This document shows, one piece after another, positions 44,158 through 53,679 of a DNA stretch of 64,000 nucleotides. The DNA is from JBCBDX01 sp038529265 (GTDB taxonomy: Bacteria; Pseudomonadota; Alphaproteobacteria; Rhizobiales; Rhizobiaceae), in contig JBCBDX010000005.1 of the NCBI GenBank assembly GCA_038529265.1, positions 62,001 through 126,000 on the forward strand, in the 5' to 3' direction. Each line of letters opens with the position of its first letter. Within the stretch, counting starts at the first letter, position 1. A program made the position numbers and the translations under genes. Under the pieces are notes generated by a model. That model was given only the letters and a program-made list of their open reading frames with translations. It was not told the origin of the DNA and did no database searches.

Positions 44158-45951
44158 ATGGCGGTTGATACCGATCATGTTGGGGCTGGTGTAACGCGTT
44201 CTTCGAAAAAGGAGAGCACGCGGTCGCTTTCGCAGCGCTTTTTGCGAGCGATCGCTTCCGCGTTCCAAGGGCTTTTCAGCCGCTATCTTTTCTCGTCCAT
44301 CATCAAACGAATTTTGATTTTGAACCTGGTTGCGCTCGTTCTCTTTATGGGTGGCATTTCCTATCTTAACCAGTTCCGCGATGGCCTTGTTGAAGCGCGC
44401 GTTGAAAGCCTTTTGACCCAGGGCGACATTATCGCAGGTGCGATTGCTGCGTCTGCCAGTGTCGAAACCGATACGATTGTTATTGACCCTGAAACAATCC
44501 TTGAATTGCAGGCAGGAGAGACTGCCATTCCGTCCGTCGATCCATTCGACAATCTGGCCTTTCCGATTGACCCGGAACGGGTCGCTCCCGTTTTGCGCCG
44601 CTTGATATCACCGACCAGAACCCGCGCTCGCATCTATGATCAGGACGCTGACTTGCTGCTGGATTCGCGTCACCTTTATTCGAGCGGTCAGATTTTGCGC
44701 TATGGCCTTTCCAATCAAAGCGTGAGCGGTGTCAGAAGCATTATGCAGCAGGTTGGCGAGGCAATCCGGCAGTTCCTCACCCGCAGTGACCTGCCAACCT
44801 ATCGCGAAGTTCCAGGTGGTTCTGGTGCGGAGTACCCGGAAGTCATCAAGGCCCTTTCCGGTTCAAAGCAGCATACCGAGCGCCTGTCTGAAGACGGGGA
44901 GCTGATTATTTTCGTGGCGGTACCCATCCAGCGCTTCCGCGCTGTTTTGGGCGTCTTGCACTTGTCGACGCAAGGCGCTGACATTGACGAGATTGTTCAG
45001 GCCGAGCGTCTGGCGATGTTGCGGGTCTTTGCAGTCGCGCTGCTCGTGAACATTTTGCTTTCAACGCTCCTTGCCAGAACCATCGCGACACCCTTGCGAC
45101 GCCTTTCAGAAGCGGCGGTCAGGGTGCGTCAATCCATTAAGATGCGGGAAGAAATCCCTGACCTTTCGTTTCGTCAGGATGAGATCGGGAACTTGTCATC
45201 TGCGCTGCGCAGTATGACCTCATCGCTCTATGCGCGCATTGATGCCATCGAGAGTTTTGCAGCCGATGTCAGCCACGAGCTCAAAAACCCGCTGACTTCA
45301 TTGCGATCAGCGGTCGAAACACTGCCGTTGATCAAGAATGAAGACCAGCGCAACAAGCTGCTGATGGTTATTCAGCATGATATTGGTCGCCTGGATCGGT
45401 TGATTACTGACATCTCGGATGCATCACGCCTCGATGCTGAGCTTGTGCGCGAAGATGCCGAGCCTGTCGATCTGGAGAAGCTATTGCGCGATCTGGTGAC
45501 CGTCTTCATCGAAAGCCGAATGGGCGAGTTCAAACTCAAGATGCGGGTTGATCGTCGCACTGCCAACGAAAAGTTTGTGGTGCAAGGTCATGAGCTGCGC
45601 ATTGGTCAAGTAGTGACCAACCTGATCGAGAATGCACGGACTTTCATTCCCAAGGAGAATGGTCGTGTTGACGTGGTGCTCCAAGGCATCGGGAACTGGC
45701 GCGAGATCATTGTGGAAGATAATGGCCCCGGTATTGGCGCTGAGAATGTGGAAAAAATATTCCAACGCTTTTACACGGACCGGCCTGGCGTTGAATCCTT
45801 TGGCAAGAACTCCGGTCTTGGCCTGTCCATATCGAGGCAGATCATTGAGGCCCATGACGGCACGCTGCACGCAGAAAACATTCTTGATTTGCATGACAGT
45901 ACCAAGATACTAGGCGCGCGCTTTACCATCCGCTTGCCGGTCCATGCCTGA
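44158..45951 (+). CDS. chvG: Sensor histidine kinase ChvG
   Basis: Membrane kinase of 597 residues. Helix 1 is near residues 45-65 (ILILNLVALVLFMGGISY), followed by a periplasmic sensor domain and helix 2 near residue 285 (VFAVALLVNILLSTLLA). HAMP comes next, then the H-box AADVSHELKNPLTSLRSAV with H373, the N-box QVVTNLIENARTF and the G-boxes DNGPGIGAE and GLGLSIS. In relatives the periplasmic part is held inactive by ExoR; no exoR is in this window. A GTG at 44152 is an alternative start. The stop overlaps hprK by 8 bases, linking the system to the PTS genes as usual in rhizobia. Confidence 0.93.
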   Translation: MAVDTDHVGAGVTRSSKKESTRSLSQRFLRAIASAFQGLFSRYLFSSIIKRILILNLVALVLFMGGISYLNQFRDGLVEARVESLLTQGDIIAGAIAASASVETDTIVIDPETILELQAGETAIPSVDPFDNLAFPIDPERVAPVLRRLISPTRTRARIYDQDADLLLDSRHLYSSGQILRYGLSNQSVSGVRSIMQQVGEAIRQFLTRSDLPTYREVPGGSGAEYPEVIKALSGSKQHTERLSEDGELIIFVAVPIQRFRAVLGVLHLSTQGADIDEIVQAERLAMLRVFAVALLVNILLSTLLARTIATPLRRLSEAAVRVRQSIKMREEIPDLSFRQDEIGNLSSALRSMTSSLYARIDAIESFAADVSHELKNPLTSLRSAVETLPLIKNEDQRNKLLMVIQHDIGRLDRLITDISDASRLDAELVREDAEPVDLEKLLRDLVTVFIESRMGEFKLKMRVDRRTANEKFVVQGHELRIGQVVTNLIENARTFIPKENGRVDVVLQGIGNWREIIVEDNGPGIGAENVEKIFQRFYTDRPGVESFGKNSGLGLSISRQIIEAHDGTLHAENILDLHDSTKILGARFTIRLPVHA

Positions 45952-46405
45952 GACGCACTTATTTCACGCAAACTGTATCTGCCTTAGTGGTCAGGGCATC
46001 CTGATCACCGGCCCATCGGGCTCTGGCAAGACACAGACCAGCCTTGCGGTTTACCGTCGCGCAACTTCAAGCCAGGTCAGTTGTAAGCTCATCAGCGATG
46101 ATCAGACGCTTCTGCAAGTCGGGCGTGAACCATCCAAACTGATGGCAACTTGTCCAACTGAGATTCAAGGCAAGATAGAGATTTTCGGATATGGCATCAT
46201 TGAGGATCCGTCGATCTTCATCGATCGCGCCGATGTCACGCTTGTTGCCAATCTGGTCGACAGGAAGGACGTTGGACGAATGGCCCCCGTTGAAAAACAC
46301 AATGTGTGCGGCGTCCATCTTCCACAATTGCTCTTGCCAATGGGAAACCCGGAACTATCTGCCACCGCCATCATTGCGGCAATTTGCGGTCATGTTCGTC
46401 TTTAA
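45944..46405 (+). CDS. hprK: HPr kinase/phosphorylase, short alphaproteobacterial form
   Basis: Protein of 153 residues containing only the catalytic domain of HprK. The N-terminal domain of the Gram-positive enzyme is missing, as usual in this class. Walker A is GPSGSGKTQTS (residues 24-34), with ISDDQTLLQ and GYGIIEDP further on. It would phosphorylate HPr on its regulatory serine and so tie the nitrogen-type PTS to the ChvG/ChvI system. The rest of the P-loop neighbourhood is somewhat divergent. It overlaps chvG and is followed by EIIA and HPr genes. Confidence 0.85.
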   Translation: MPETHLFHANCICLSGQGILITGPSGSGKTQTSLAVYRRATSSQVSCKLISDDQTLLQVGREPSKLMATCPTEIQGKIEIFGYGIIEDPSIFIDRADVTLVANLVDRKDVGRMAPVEKHNVCGVHLPQLLLPMGNPELSATAIIAAICGHVRL

Positions 46406-46533
46406 TCATATATGTATTTTGCAGGAGTTTTGACTTGCGCATTTTCGCGTGAAATGCGTGAAAACAAAATGGGAAATGGGATTAAGGGACCGCAGCTCAA
46501 GATAATCACAATGTCTGCGGGCGGTAGGAAGCA

Positions 46534-46938
46534 ATGATAGGCATCGTTCTGGTGACGCATGGCGCGTTGGCAACGTCGTTTAAAGACGCTGTCGAGCATG
46601 TGGTCGGTCCCCAAGAGCGCTTTGCAACTATCTGCATCGAGGCCGATGACGATATGGAAGTGCGCCGAAGCGATATTGTCGCTGCCATTGCCCAGGTCGA
46701 TAGCGGAATGGGGGTTGTCGTTGTCACTGACATGTTCGGCGGCACACCTTCCAACTTGGCGATCTCGCTCATGGAACAGGGCCGTGTGGAAATCATTGCC
46801 GGCGCTAACCTGCCGATGCTTATCAAGCTGGCCCGGTTGCGCGAGGGTAAGGATATCAGTGTTGCCATCGATGAAGCAGCGGAAGCGGGCCGCAAATACA
46901 TCAATGTCGCCAGCCAATTGCTGACCACCCGCGGATGA
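46534..46938 (+). CDS. PTS EIIA component, mannose family
   Basis: Single-domain EIIA of 134 residues. The phosphorylated His is H9 in VLVTHGALATSF, and VVVTDMFGGTPSNLA (near residue 62) is the family signature. No EIIB/C/D partners are present, so it is regulatory, not a sugar-uptake subunit. The start has GTAGGAAGCA upstream. It is separated from hprK by 128 bases that contain a small hairpin (46438-46458), and it overlaps the HPr gene as ATGA. Confidence 0.92.
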   Translation: MIGIVLVTHGALATSFKDAVEHVVGPQERFATICIEADDDMEVRRSDIVAAIAQVDSGMGVVVVTDMFGGTPSNLAISLMEQGRVEIIAGANLPMLIKLARLREGKDISVAIDEAAEAGRKYINVASQLLTTRG

Positions 46939-47240
46939 GCACGGCATTGTCGCAAGAAGAAACAGCCGGGTGGCTTTGTACCGAGATTGAAGTCATCAAC
47001 AAGCGTGGTTTGCATGCAAGGGCATCAGCAAAGTTCGTACAGGTCTGTGAGAAATACGCGGCAGATGTTACGGTTGAAAAAGACGGCACCAAAGTTGGCG
47101 GGCAGTCGATTATGGGTTTGATGCTGCTGGCTGCCTCCAAAGGTTCCACAGTTCGCATATGCGCCAAAGGCGGTGATGCGAATGATGCGTTGGAAGCCAT
47201 TAAAGAGCTGATGCAGGATCGGTTTGGCGAAGAAGCCTAG
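46935..47240 (+). CDS. ptsH: Phosphocarrier protein HPr
   Basis: HPr of 101 residues. The active histidine is in NKRGLHARASAKF (near residue 25), and the regulatory serine target of HprK is in GGQSIMGLMLLAAS near residue 56. An N-terminal extension of about ten residues is present. With EIIA upstream, HprK and a distant EI (ptsP) it forms the incomplete regulatory PTS typical of rhizobia. Confidence 0.94.
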   Translation: MSTALSQEETAGWLCTEIEVINKRGLHARASAKFVQVCEKYAADVTVEKDGTKVGGQSIMGLMLLAASKGSTVRICAKGGDANDALEAIKELMQDRFGEEA

Positions 47241-47253
47241 CCTTCATATCATC

Positions 47254-47273
47254 ATATAAACATTTCTTTATAT
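47254..47273. promoter_or_regulatory. Palindrome upstream of ahcY, candidate SahR site
   Basis: Perfect arms ATATAAA and TTTATAT around CATTTC, 60-79 bases before the ahcY start. It resembles my memory of sites bound by SahR, the S-adenosylhomocysteine-sensing ArsR-type repressor of methionine-cycle genes in Proteobacteria. The match was not checked against a matrix. Confidence 0.45.
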
Positions 47274-47332
47274 TGCCATTGCCGGACGCGAACCCATTTG
47301 GTAAGTGCGCCCAAAATTGACCGATTGGAAAC

Positions 47333-48730
47333 ATGATGACTGCTGACACCGATTATACAGTGGCCGACATCAGCCTTGCTGATTTTGGTCGCAAGGAAAT
47401 TGAAATTGCTGAAACCGAAATGCCCGGCCTGATGGCATGCCGCGACGAGTTCGGTGCCGACAAGCCGCTAAAGGGTGCTAGAATCGTTGGCTCGCTGCAC
47501 ATGACGATCCAGACAGCTGTGTTGATCGAAACGCTTGTTGATCTTGGCGCCGATGTGCGTTGGGCTTCGTGCAATATCTTTTCCACACAAGATCATGCGG
47601 CGGCTGCCATTGCCGAAGCCGGCGTCCCCGTTTTCGCGATCAAAGGCCAAACGCTGGAACAGCATTGGGATTATCTCGACAAGTCGTTCATGTTTGATGA
47701 CGGCCCCAACATGATCCTTGATGATGGTGGCGATGCAACGCTTTACGTTCTCTTGGGCGCGCGCGCGGAAGCCGGTGAAGACATTATCCCAGTCCCACAG
47801 TCCGAAGAAGAAGAGGTCATCAAAGCGCAAATCAAAAAACGCATGGCAGCAAGTCCGGGGTGGTTCACCAAGGTACGTGATCAGATCAAAGGTGTGTCTG
47901 AAGAAACAACGACCGGTGTGAACCGCCTCTATCAGCTGGTGAAAGAAGGACAGCTGCCCTTCCCGGCGATCAATGTGAATGACTCGGTCACGAAGTCGAA
48001 GTTCGACAACAAATATGGCTGTAAGGAATCACTTGTTGACGGCATCCGCCGCGCTACAGATACTATGATGGCCGGCAAGACAGCCGTTGTGTGCGGTTAT
48101 GGTGATGTGGGCAAGGGTTCGGCTGCTTCGCTTCGCGGTGCCGGTGCGCGCGTAAAAGTGACCGAGATCGATCCGATCTGTGCGCTTCAAGCTGCTATGG
48201 ATGGCTTTGAAGTCACTACATTGGAAGACACTGTTGAAGATGCAGACATCTTCATCACGACAACCGGCAACAAAGACATCATCCGGCTTGAGCATATGCG
48301 CCAGATGAAAGACATGGCGATTGTCGGCAACATTGGCCACTTCGACAATGAAATCCAGGTCTCGTCTTTGCGCAATCTGAAGATGACAAACATCAAGGAT
48401 CAAGTGGACATGTACGAGATGCCTTCGGGTAATCGCATGATCCTCTTGTCGCAGGGACGCCTGCTGAACCTTGGCAACGCGACCGGGCATCCATCATTTG
48501 TGATGTCTGCATCCTTTACGAATCAGGTGCTGGCGCAAATCGAGCTTTGGCAGAATAGTGACAACTATAAAAACGATGTCTACATCCTGCCCAAAGAGCT
48601 TGATGAAAAGGTAGCGCGCCTGCACCTGGCAAAAATCGGTGCCAAGCTCACTGAACTTGAACAGGACCAGGCTGACTATATCGGCGTAAAGGTCGACGGC
48701 CCCTATAAGCCGGAACACTACCGTTACTAG
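47333..48730 (+). CDS. ahcY: Adenosylhomocysteinase
   Basis: NAD-dependent enzyme of 465 residues that splits S-adenosylhomocysteine to adenosine and homocysteine in the methyl cycle. The NAD-binding GYGDVGKGSAASLRGAGARV lies near residue 245. SHL-type substrate motifs (GSLHMTIQTAVLIETL, WASCNIFSTQDHAAAA) and the C-terminal KVDGPYKPEHYRY are all present. ATG 47333 or the adjacent ATG 47336 follows GGAAAC. It ends in a strong terminator. It may be controlled by the palindrome at 47254-47273. Confidence 0.97.
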   Translation: MMTADTDYTVADISLADFGRKEIEIAETEMPGLMACRDEFGADKPLKGARIVGSLHMTIQTAVLIETLVDLGADVRWASCNIFSTQDHAAAAIAEAGVPVFAIKGQTLEQHWDYLDKSFMFDDGPNMILDDGGDATLYVLLGARAEAGEDIIPVPQSEEEEVIKAQIKKRMAASPGWFTKVRDQIKGVSEETTTGVNRLYQLVKEGQLPFPAINVNDSVTKSKFDNKYGCKESLVDGIRRATDTMMAGKTAVVCGYGDVGKGSAASLRGAGARVKVTEIDPICALQAAMDGFEVTTLEDTVEDADIFITTTGNKDIIRLEHMRQMKDMAIVGNIGHFDNEIQVSSLRNLKMTNIKDQVDMYEMPSGNRMILLSQGRLLNLGNATGHPSFVMSASFTNQVLAQIELWQNSDNYKNDVYILPKELDEKVARLHLAKIGAKLTELEQDQADYIGVKVDGPYKPEHYRY

Positions 48731-48750
48731 GCTTTTTTAGTGCAGTCAGA

Positions 48751-48783
48751 CCCGCCAAGTCGAACTTGGCGGGTTTATTTTTT
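48751..48783 (+). terminator. Rho-independent terminator of ahcY
   Basis: Ten-bp perfect stem CCCGCCAAGT / ACTTGGCGGG with loop CGA, followed by TTTATTTTTT, 20 bases after the ahcY stop. Confidence 0.92.
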
Positions 48784-48916
48784 GTGCGGACTCTTTTCGT
48801 CGATTCGCCCGAACGTTATGGTGCACTGATTCGGATGCGTGTTTGGCGACCACCTCAACATCGGTGTCAAACATGCCAAGGGATGCCCAAATGGGACGCT
48901 GATATAGGGAAGACGC

Positions 48917-51436
48917 ATGCCTGCGGATCCGCCAAACGCTAGCAAGGCAAGGGGACGTGCCAAGCAAAGCGGCAAATCCATGTTGAAAAGGCTTGGTCTA
49001 GCCCTGACTGCGACCAGTGTTTTGGCTGGCTCGGCGTTGGCTCAATCAATTTCAGAAACTGACGCGCCACGCATCTTCGGCCTGCAAGTTGAGACGTTTC
49101 AAGTTGTGCAACTGGCTGTTTTCGCCGGGGCACTCATCGCAGCTTTTTTCTCCGCAGCTTGGCTGATCAAGGAGCGCGGCCGCATTGCAGGACAAAACGC
49201 GGCCCTTCGCGGTAAATTGTCGGCGACCAGCGCGCGGCTGGCTCAGCTGGAATCACTGACAACCATTGACGGGCAACGAGCGCTGATCTGGGCATCTGAC
49301 CCCAATGGACCGATCATACTGGGCAAACTGGAGGCGCAAGCCGGCGCACCTGAGCGGGCAGCCGACTTTCTGGCTTTTGGGCGTTGGCTTACCATAGAAA
49401 GCGCGACGCAGCTGTCACGCGAGATTGCAGCGCTTCGCGATAAAGCCAAGCCGTTTGGCATTACCGTTGAGACCCAGTCAGGCACGTTTCTCGATGTCAC
49501 AGGCCGCACGACCGTTGGCAGTGCTGTAGTACGTTTTTCCAATCTCTCGCCTGTGCGCGAACAAGTGGCCAACCTTGATGCAGAGCGTCAGCGCATCATG
49601 GATACATTGACCACAATGCAGGCGCTGCTTGATCGGATCGATATTCCAGTCTGGCTGCGAAACCGGAATGGTCAATTAACCTGGATGAACCAGGCCTTCG
49701 TTGCAGCAGTAGACTGTGAAACACATGAGGCTGTCGTTGAAAAGCAAAGCGAACTCTTTGGTTCGCAAGCGCGGGCCAAAGTGCGAGAGGGTCTTGTCGA
49801 GGGTGTTTTTCGGGACAACCTCTCTACCGTTGTGGGTGGCGACAGGGTCATTTACGAAGTCACCGAAGCTGAAGGCCCATTCGGTAGCGCTGGCCATGCG
49901 GTTGATCGCACCGAGACCGAAGCGGTGCGTGAAGAACTTTCGCGTACGATCCTGAGCCATGAAGAAACGCTCAATGAACTGACGACAGCGATCGCCATGT
50001 TTGATGTGAATGCTACCCTGTTGTTTCACAACAATGCGTTCGCAGAGCTGTGGGGGCTAGAGGAAGCCTTCCTTGCCTCAAATCCGACAATGAGCATGTT
50101 TCTTGACCGTATGCGGGAAGCAGGCCAGCTACCGGAAATGCCGGAGTGGCGTCGCTGGAAACAGGATGTTCTCGATTCCTTCAAAGCTGTCGATCCGCAG
50201 TCGCACCTTTGGCACCTACCAGACAGACGCACCGTACGCGTTTTTGCAAACCCACATCCTCGCGGTGGCATGACGTGGATATTTGAAAACCTGACAGAGC
50301 GGATCAATCTGGAAAGTCAGTACAAAACCATGCAACGAGTTCAAGGCCAGACGCTCGATAATCTGGCTGAAGGCGTTGCGGTGTTTGCCTCAAATGGTCA
50401 GTTGCAGTTGGCCAACCCCGCCTTCGCGAAATTCTGGGGTATCATGCACCTGATGGGAGACCATGAGATGCATGTGCGCGATATCATTGCGCACCGCCAG
50501 ACCATGAATGATGATACAGTTGAACTATGGGAAGAGTTTGCCGGTATCGTCACCGACTTTGCTGAAGACCGGGTCAATCTGACCGGGCGTACACAGATTG
50601 AGGACAAAACACTATCCTGGATGGTCGTGCCGCTGCCAAACGGCCAAACCATGATCACATTCGTTGATATGTCGGCGGCTGAGCAGGTAGAGCGGGCCTT
50701 GCGTGATCGCAACGATGCGCTCGAACAAACCGCTGAATTGCGCAATCGTTTCATCAAGCATGTCAGTCATGAACTGCGCGCACCGCTGACCACCATCAAA
50801 GGCTTTACTGACATGCTGCTGATGGGAACGGTCGGCGAGCTATCATCCTCGCAAATTGAGTATGTGACGCACATTTCATCTGCCTCCAACGCGCTGGTGA
50901 AAATCACCGATGCGATACTCGATCTGGCTTCCATCGATGCTGGTGTTCTTGAGCTCAAACCCGAACAGACCGACCCACGCGAGATAATGGAACTCGCCGC
51001 AAGCGCCGTGCGTCCACGCCTTGAGAAACACAATGTAACGTTGGTTTTGGACGCGGATGCAGCCCCCGAATCCTGTGTTGCCGATCCGCTTCGATTGCGG
51101 CAGGTCTTTGAAAATGTTTTGGACAACGCGGCAGACTTTGCGCCCGATGGTTCAACCGTTGCCTTCAACTGTATCGCTCAAGATGGCGGTTTGACTTTCA
51201 CGGTTGTCGATGAAGGTCCGGGGCTCTCAATTGAAGATGCGGACCAATTGTTCGAGCGTTTCCATACGGAGCAATCCGGTCGTCAACGCGGTGCTGGTCT
51301 CGGCCTGGCGCTCGTAAAAAGCCTGATCGACTTGCACGGTGGTTCGGTCTCTATCAACAATAGGGATGGCGGTGGCACACAGGTTGCTATTGCACTACCG
51401 CGCGTGCCCAAGAACCTGAGCGTGGCCGCCGAATAG
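48917..51436 (+). CDS. PAS-domain sensor histidine kinase
   Basis: Kinase of 839 residues. It has two hydrophobic segments near the N-terminus (LGLALTATSVLAGSALA, and VVQLAVFAGALIAAFFSAAW near residue 60). A PAS-like region is near 240-320 (IPVWLRNRNGQLTWMNQAFV), with further ones near 360-460 (AMFDVNATLLFHNNAFAEL) and 480-600. The HisKA H-box is FIKHVSHELRAPLTTIKGF and the ATPase boxes are VVDEGPGLSIE and GAGLGLALVKSL. The gene keeps its place between ahcY and tsaE in rhizobia. No cognate regulator is adjacent, and the signal is unknown. The start follows AGGGAAGACGC. Confidence 0.88.
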   Translation: MPADPPNASKARGRAKQSGKSMLKRLGLALTATSVLAGSALAQSISETDAPRIFGLQVETFQVVQLAVFAGALIAAFFSAAWLIKERGRIAGQNAALRGKLSATSARLAQLESLTTIDGQRALIWASDPNGPIILGKLEAQAGAPERAADFLAFGRWLTIESATQLSREIAALRDKAKPFGITVETQSGTFLDVTGRTTVGSAVVRFSNLSPVREQVANLDAERQRIMDTLTTMQALLDRIDIPVWLRNRNGQLTWMNQAFVAAVDCETHEAVVEKQSELFGSQARAKVREGLVEGVFRDNLSTVVGGDRVIYEVTEAEGPFGSAGHAVDRTETEAVREELSRTILSHEETLNELTTAIAMFDVNATLLFHNNAFAELWGLEEAFLASNPTMSMFLDRMREAGQLPEMPEWRRWKQDVLDSFKAVDPQSHLWHLPDRRTVRVFANPHPRGGMTWIFENLTERINLESQYKTMQRVQGQTLDNLAEGVAVFASNGQLQLANPAFAKFWGIMHLMGDHEMHVRDIIAHRQTMNDDTVELWEEFAGIVTDFAEDRVNLTGRTQIEDKTLSWMVVPLPNGQTMITFVDMSAAEQVERALRDRNDALEQTAELRNRFIKHVSHELRAPLTTIKGFTDMLLMGTVGELSSSQIEYVTHISSASNALVKITDAILDLASIDAGVLELKPEQTDPREIMELAASAVRPRLEKHNVTLVLDADAAPESCVADPLRLRQVFENVLDNAADFAPDGSTVAFNCIAQDGGLTFTVVDEGPGLSIEDADQLFERFHTEQSGRQRGAGLGLALVKSLIDLHGGSVSINNRDGGGTQVAIALPRVPKNLSVAAE

Positions 51437-51439
51437 GCG

Positions 51440-52936
51440 ATGTTGGAGCGACGCAATCTTTCGCAGGATGAACTGCATATACTCGCTCAGGACGTTGCCA
51501 TCGCTTGCCAGGCTGGTGATAGCATCGCGCTGCACGGCGAGTTGGGTGCAGGGAAAACCAGCTTTGCCCGTGCCTTCATTCGATACCTGGCACAAAGCGA
51601 TATTGATGTGCCAAGCCCGACCTTCTCGCTGGTTCAACATTATGATGAACTGCCCATACCGGTTGCTCACTATGATCTTTACCGTCTGGCCGATGAAAGC
51701 GAACTGGACGAACTGGGTTTGGAAGAAGCGCTATCAAGCAGCATTGCGCTGATCGAGTGGCCCGAAAGAGCTGGCGATCTACTGCCTTCAGCAAGTTTGC
51801 ATATGTCCATCGTGATCGATGAGCTTGACGCAGATCGCAGGCATGTTTCGTTTAACGGGCCACCGACCTTTTTGACCCGTGTAGAAGCTAGCTTTTCGTT
51901 GCGCTCGTTCCTCCGGGATCAAGGGTATGCATCTGCGACCCGACAACCGCTCACCGGCGATGCGTCTACGCGCCGTTATGAAACGATCACAGGACATGAT
52001 AAACAAATCCTGATGGTTGCCCCGCCGCAGCCAGACGGACCGCCCGTGCGCGATGGGCTGCCCTATTCCAAGCTCGCGCATCTGGCGGAAGACATCAGAC
52101 CATTTGTTGTTGTTGGATCGGCGCTTTGTGACATTGGTATTCGAGCGCCCAGCATCGGCGGTTTTGATATTGGCCAGGGCCTCATGCTGCTTGAAGATTT
52201 GGGACGCGGCACTGTTCTGGATGATGATGGCGCACCCGTACCCGACCGATATATCGGCGCGGGAGAACTGCTCGCATTCATGCATGGAAAACCGTTCAAG
52301 AAGAAACTGTCGGCCCGCGGTCTCCAACATGAACTGGCCGCATACAATCTATCCATCTTTCAAATGGAAGCAGAATTGCTGCTGGACTGGTATGTTCCCG
52401 CTGAAACCGGCAAACAGCCCGGTTCGGCAATGCGCGATGAATTTATGGCGGTTCTTCAATCGTTATGGAGCCGTCTCGACACCGAACGTTTCACAATCCT
52501 GCTGCGAGACTATCACTCTCCTAACATTGTCTTTGATCCCACCAGGCATGGAACTGATCAGTTCGGCATCATTGACTTTCAGGACGCGCTTTGGGGTCCT
52601 GCTGCCTATGATTTGATGTCATTGGTCCACGACGCGCGGGTTACGGTCGCATCTGAGCTCGGCGGCAAGATCATCGAAATCTATTGCGCACTCCGACTAA
52701 AAAGCGATGCTCAGTTTGATGTCGAAGCGTTCGCCGATGAGGCAGCCATTTGTACCGCGCAAAGGCTTTGCAAAATTCTTGGTATTTTCCATCGCCTGAA
52801 CACGCGTGATGGCAAGCCTGCCTACCTCGCACACTTGCCCCGTGTCCGAGGGTACATCGAAGAAGCACTGAAACAACCGGTTTTGGCTCCGTTGAACCAG
52901 TGGTGGCAGGCAACGGGTTTGGGGAAAGACTTCTGA
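51440..52936 (+). CDS. tsaE: TsaE-AmgK fusion: tRNA t6A ATPase plus amino-sugar/aminoglycoside phosphotransferase-like kinase
   Basis: Two proteins in one frame of 498 residues. Residues 1-150 are TsaE, the P-loop subunit of the threonylcarbamoyl-adenosine complex: LHGELGAGKTSFARAFIR and SPTFSLVQHY. Residues 165-498 form an aminoglycoside-phosphotransferase-fold kinase with catalytic LLRDYHSPNIVFDP (near residue 355) and metal motif FGIIDFQDALWGP. The second half resembles AmgK, the MurNAc/GlcNAc 1-kinase of peptidoglycan recycling. The next gene, MurU-like, is its usual partner. The stop overlaps that start as TGATG. Confidence 0.88.
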   Translation: MLERRNLSQDELHILAQDVAIACQAGDSIALHGELGAGKTSFARAFIRYLAQSDIDVPSPTFSLVQHYDELPIPVAHYDLYRLADESELDELGLEEALSSSIALIEWPERAGDLLPSASLHMSIVIDELDADRRHVSFNGPPTFLTRVEASFSLRSFLRDQGYASATRQPLTGDASTRRYETITGHDKQILMVAPPQPDGPPVRDGLPYSKLAHLAEDIRPFVVVGSALCDIGIRAPSIGGFDIGQGLMLLEDLGRGTVLDDDGAPVPDRYIGAGELLAFMHGKPFKKKLSARGLQHELAAYNLSIFQMEAELLLDWYVPAETGKQPGSAMRDEFMAVLQSLWSRLDTERFTILLRDYHSPNIVFDPTRHGTDQFGIIDFQDALWGPAAYDLMSLVHDARVTVASELGGKIIEIYCALRLKSDAQFDVEAFADEAAICTAQRLCKILGIFHRLNTRDGKPAYLAHLPRVRGYIEEALKQPVLAPLNQWWQATGLGKDF

Positions 52937-53679
52937 TGCGCGCAATGGTTCTCGCCGCAGGTTTTGGAAAAAGACTTCAGCCCATCACGCTTCAACGGCC
53001 AAAGCCACTCGTTGAAGTTGCCGGTCGGAGCTTGTTGGAACGCACGCTCGATCAGTTGGCGCGCAGCAATATTGAAGAAGCGATTGTCAATGTTCACTAT
53101 CTTGGCGATCAAATCATCGAGTTCGCCCGAACTTGCGATCACTCCGTCAACATCACCATCAGCGATGAGCGCGATACCGTTCTGGAAACCGCGGGTGGCA
53201 TCGTCAAAGCCTTGCCGCTACTTGGAAATGAACCCTTTATCAGCGTCAACGCCGACACGTTCTGGGTTGAAAAAAGCAGTGCGCAGCCGACGATATCGGC
53301 GATGGGCGCTGCTTTTGATGCTGATGAGATGGACTTACTCTTGCTTGTTTGCTCACCAAGCCAAGCCATCGGGCACAGCGGCGGACTTGATTTTGTATTG
53401 GCTGAAGATGGCCGTATTGCCCGCGCTGGAGACACCAAAGAGGGCTACATCTATGCGGGTGTAGCAGTGATCAACCCGCGCATCTTTGATCGAGCGCTAG
53501 CAACACCGCACTCGCTCAATCGCTATTTTGACAGCGCCATTGCCAGTGGCCGCCTCTATGGTGTCCGGCTTGAAGACGCTTATTGGTACACAGTGAGCAC
53601 ACCGGAGAGCCTGAAAGCTGTGGAAGCCCATTTGCGCGCGCATGGCGATATGGCACCTTTGCTGCGTCATGAAAGCTGA
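52936..53679 (+). CDS. murU: Nucleotidyltransferase, MurU-like (MurNAc-1-phosphate uridylyltransferase)
   Basis: Nucleotidyltransferase of 247 residues. The N-terminal signature is MVLAAGFGKRLQPITLQRPK (residues 4-23). The divalent-metal Asp of the family lies in FISVNADTFW near residue 110, and EDAYWYTVSTPESLKAVE near residue 216 completes the fold. With an AmgK-like kinase just upstream it probably makes UDP-MurNAc in cell-wall recycling and bypasses de novo synthesis. Glucose-1-phosphate or mannose-1-phosphate transferase is the alternative. ATG 52936 follows the previous stop directly. The upstream frame to 52900 is not used. Confidence 0.82.
   Translation: MRAMVLAAGFGKRLQPITLQRPKPLVEVAGRSLLERTLDQLARSNIEEAIVNVHYLGDQIIEFARTCDHSVNITISDERDTVLETAGGIVKALPLLGNEPFISVNADTFWVEKSSAQPTISAMGAAFDADEMDLLLLVCSPSQAIGHSGGLDFVLAEDGRIARAGDTKEGYIYAGVAVINPRIFDRALATPHSLNRYFDSAIASGRLYGVRLEDAYWYTVSTPESLKAVEAHLRAHGDMAPLLRHES

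Noticed and set aside
46438..46458. Terminator between hprK and the EIIA gene
   Set aside because: Seven-base arms CGCATTT/AAATGCG without a T-run; it may be a minor leader structure only.
47241..47332. SAH riboswitch before ahcY
   Set aside because: The leader is short and AT-rich; I could not fold the pseudoknot core. The palindrome points to protein-based control.
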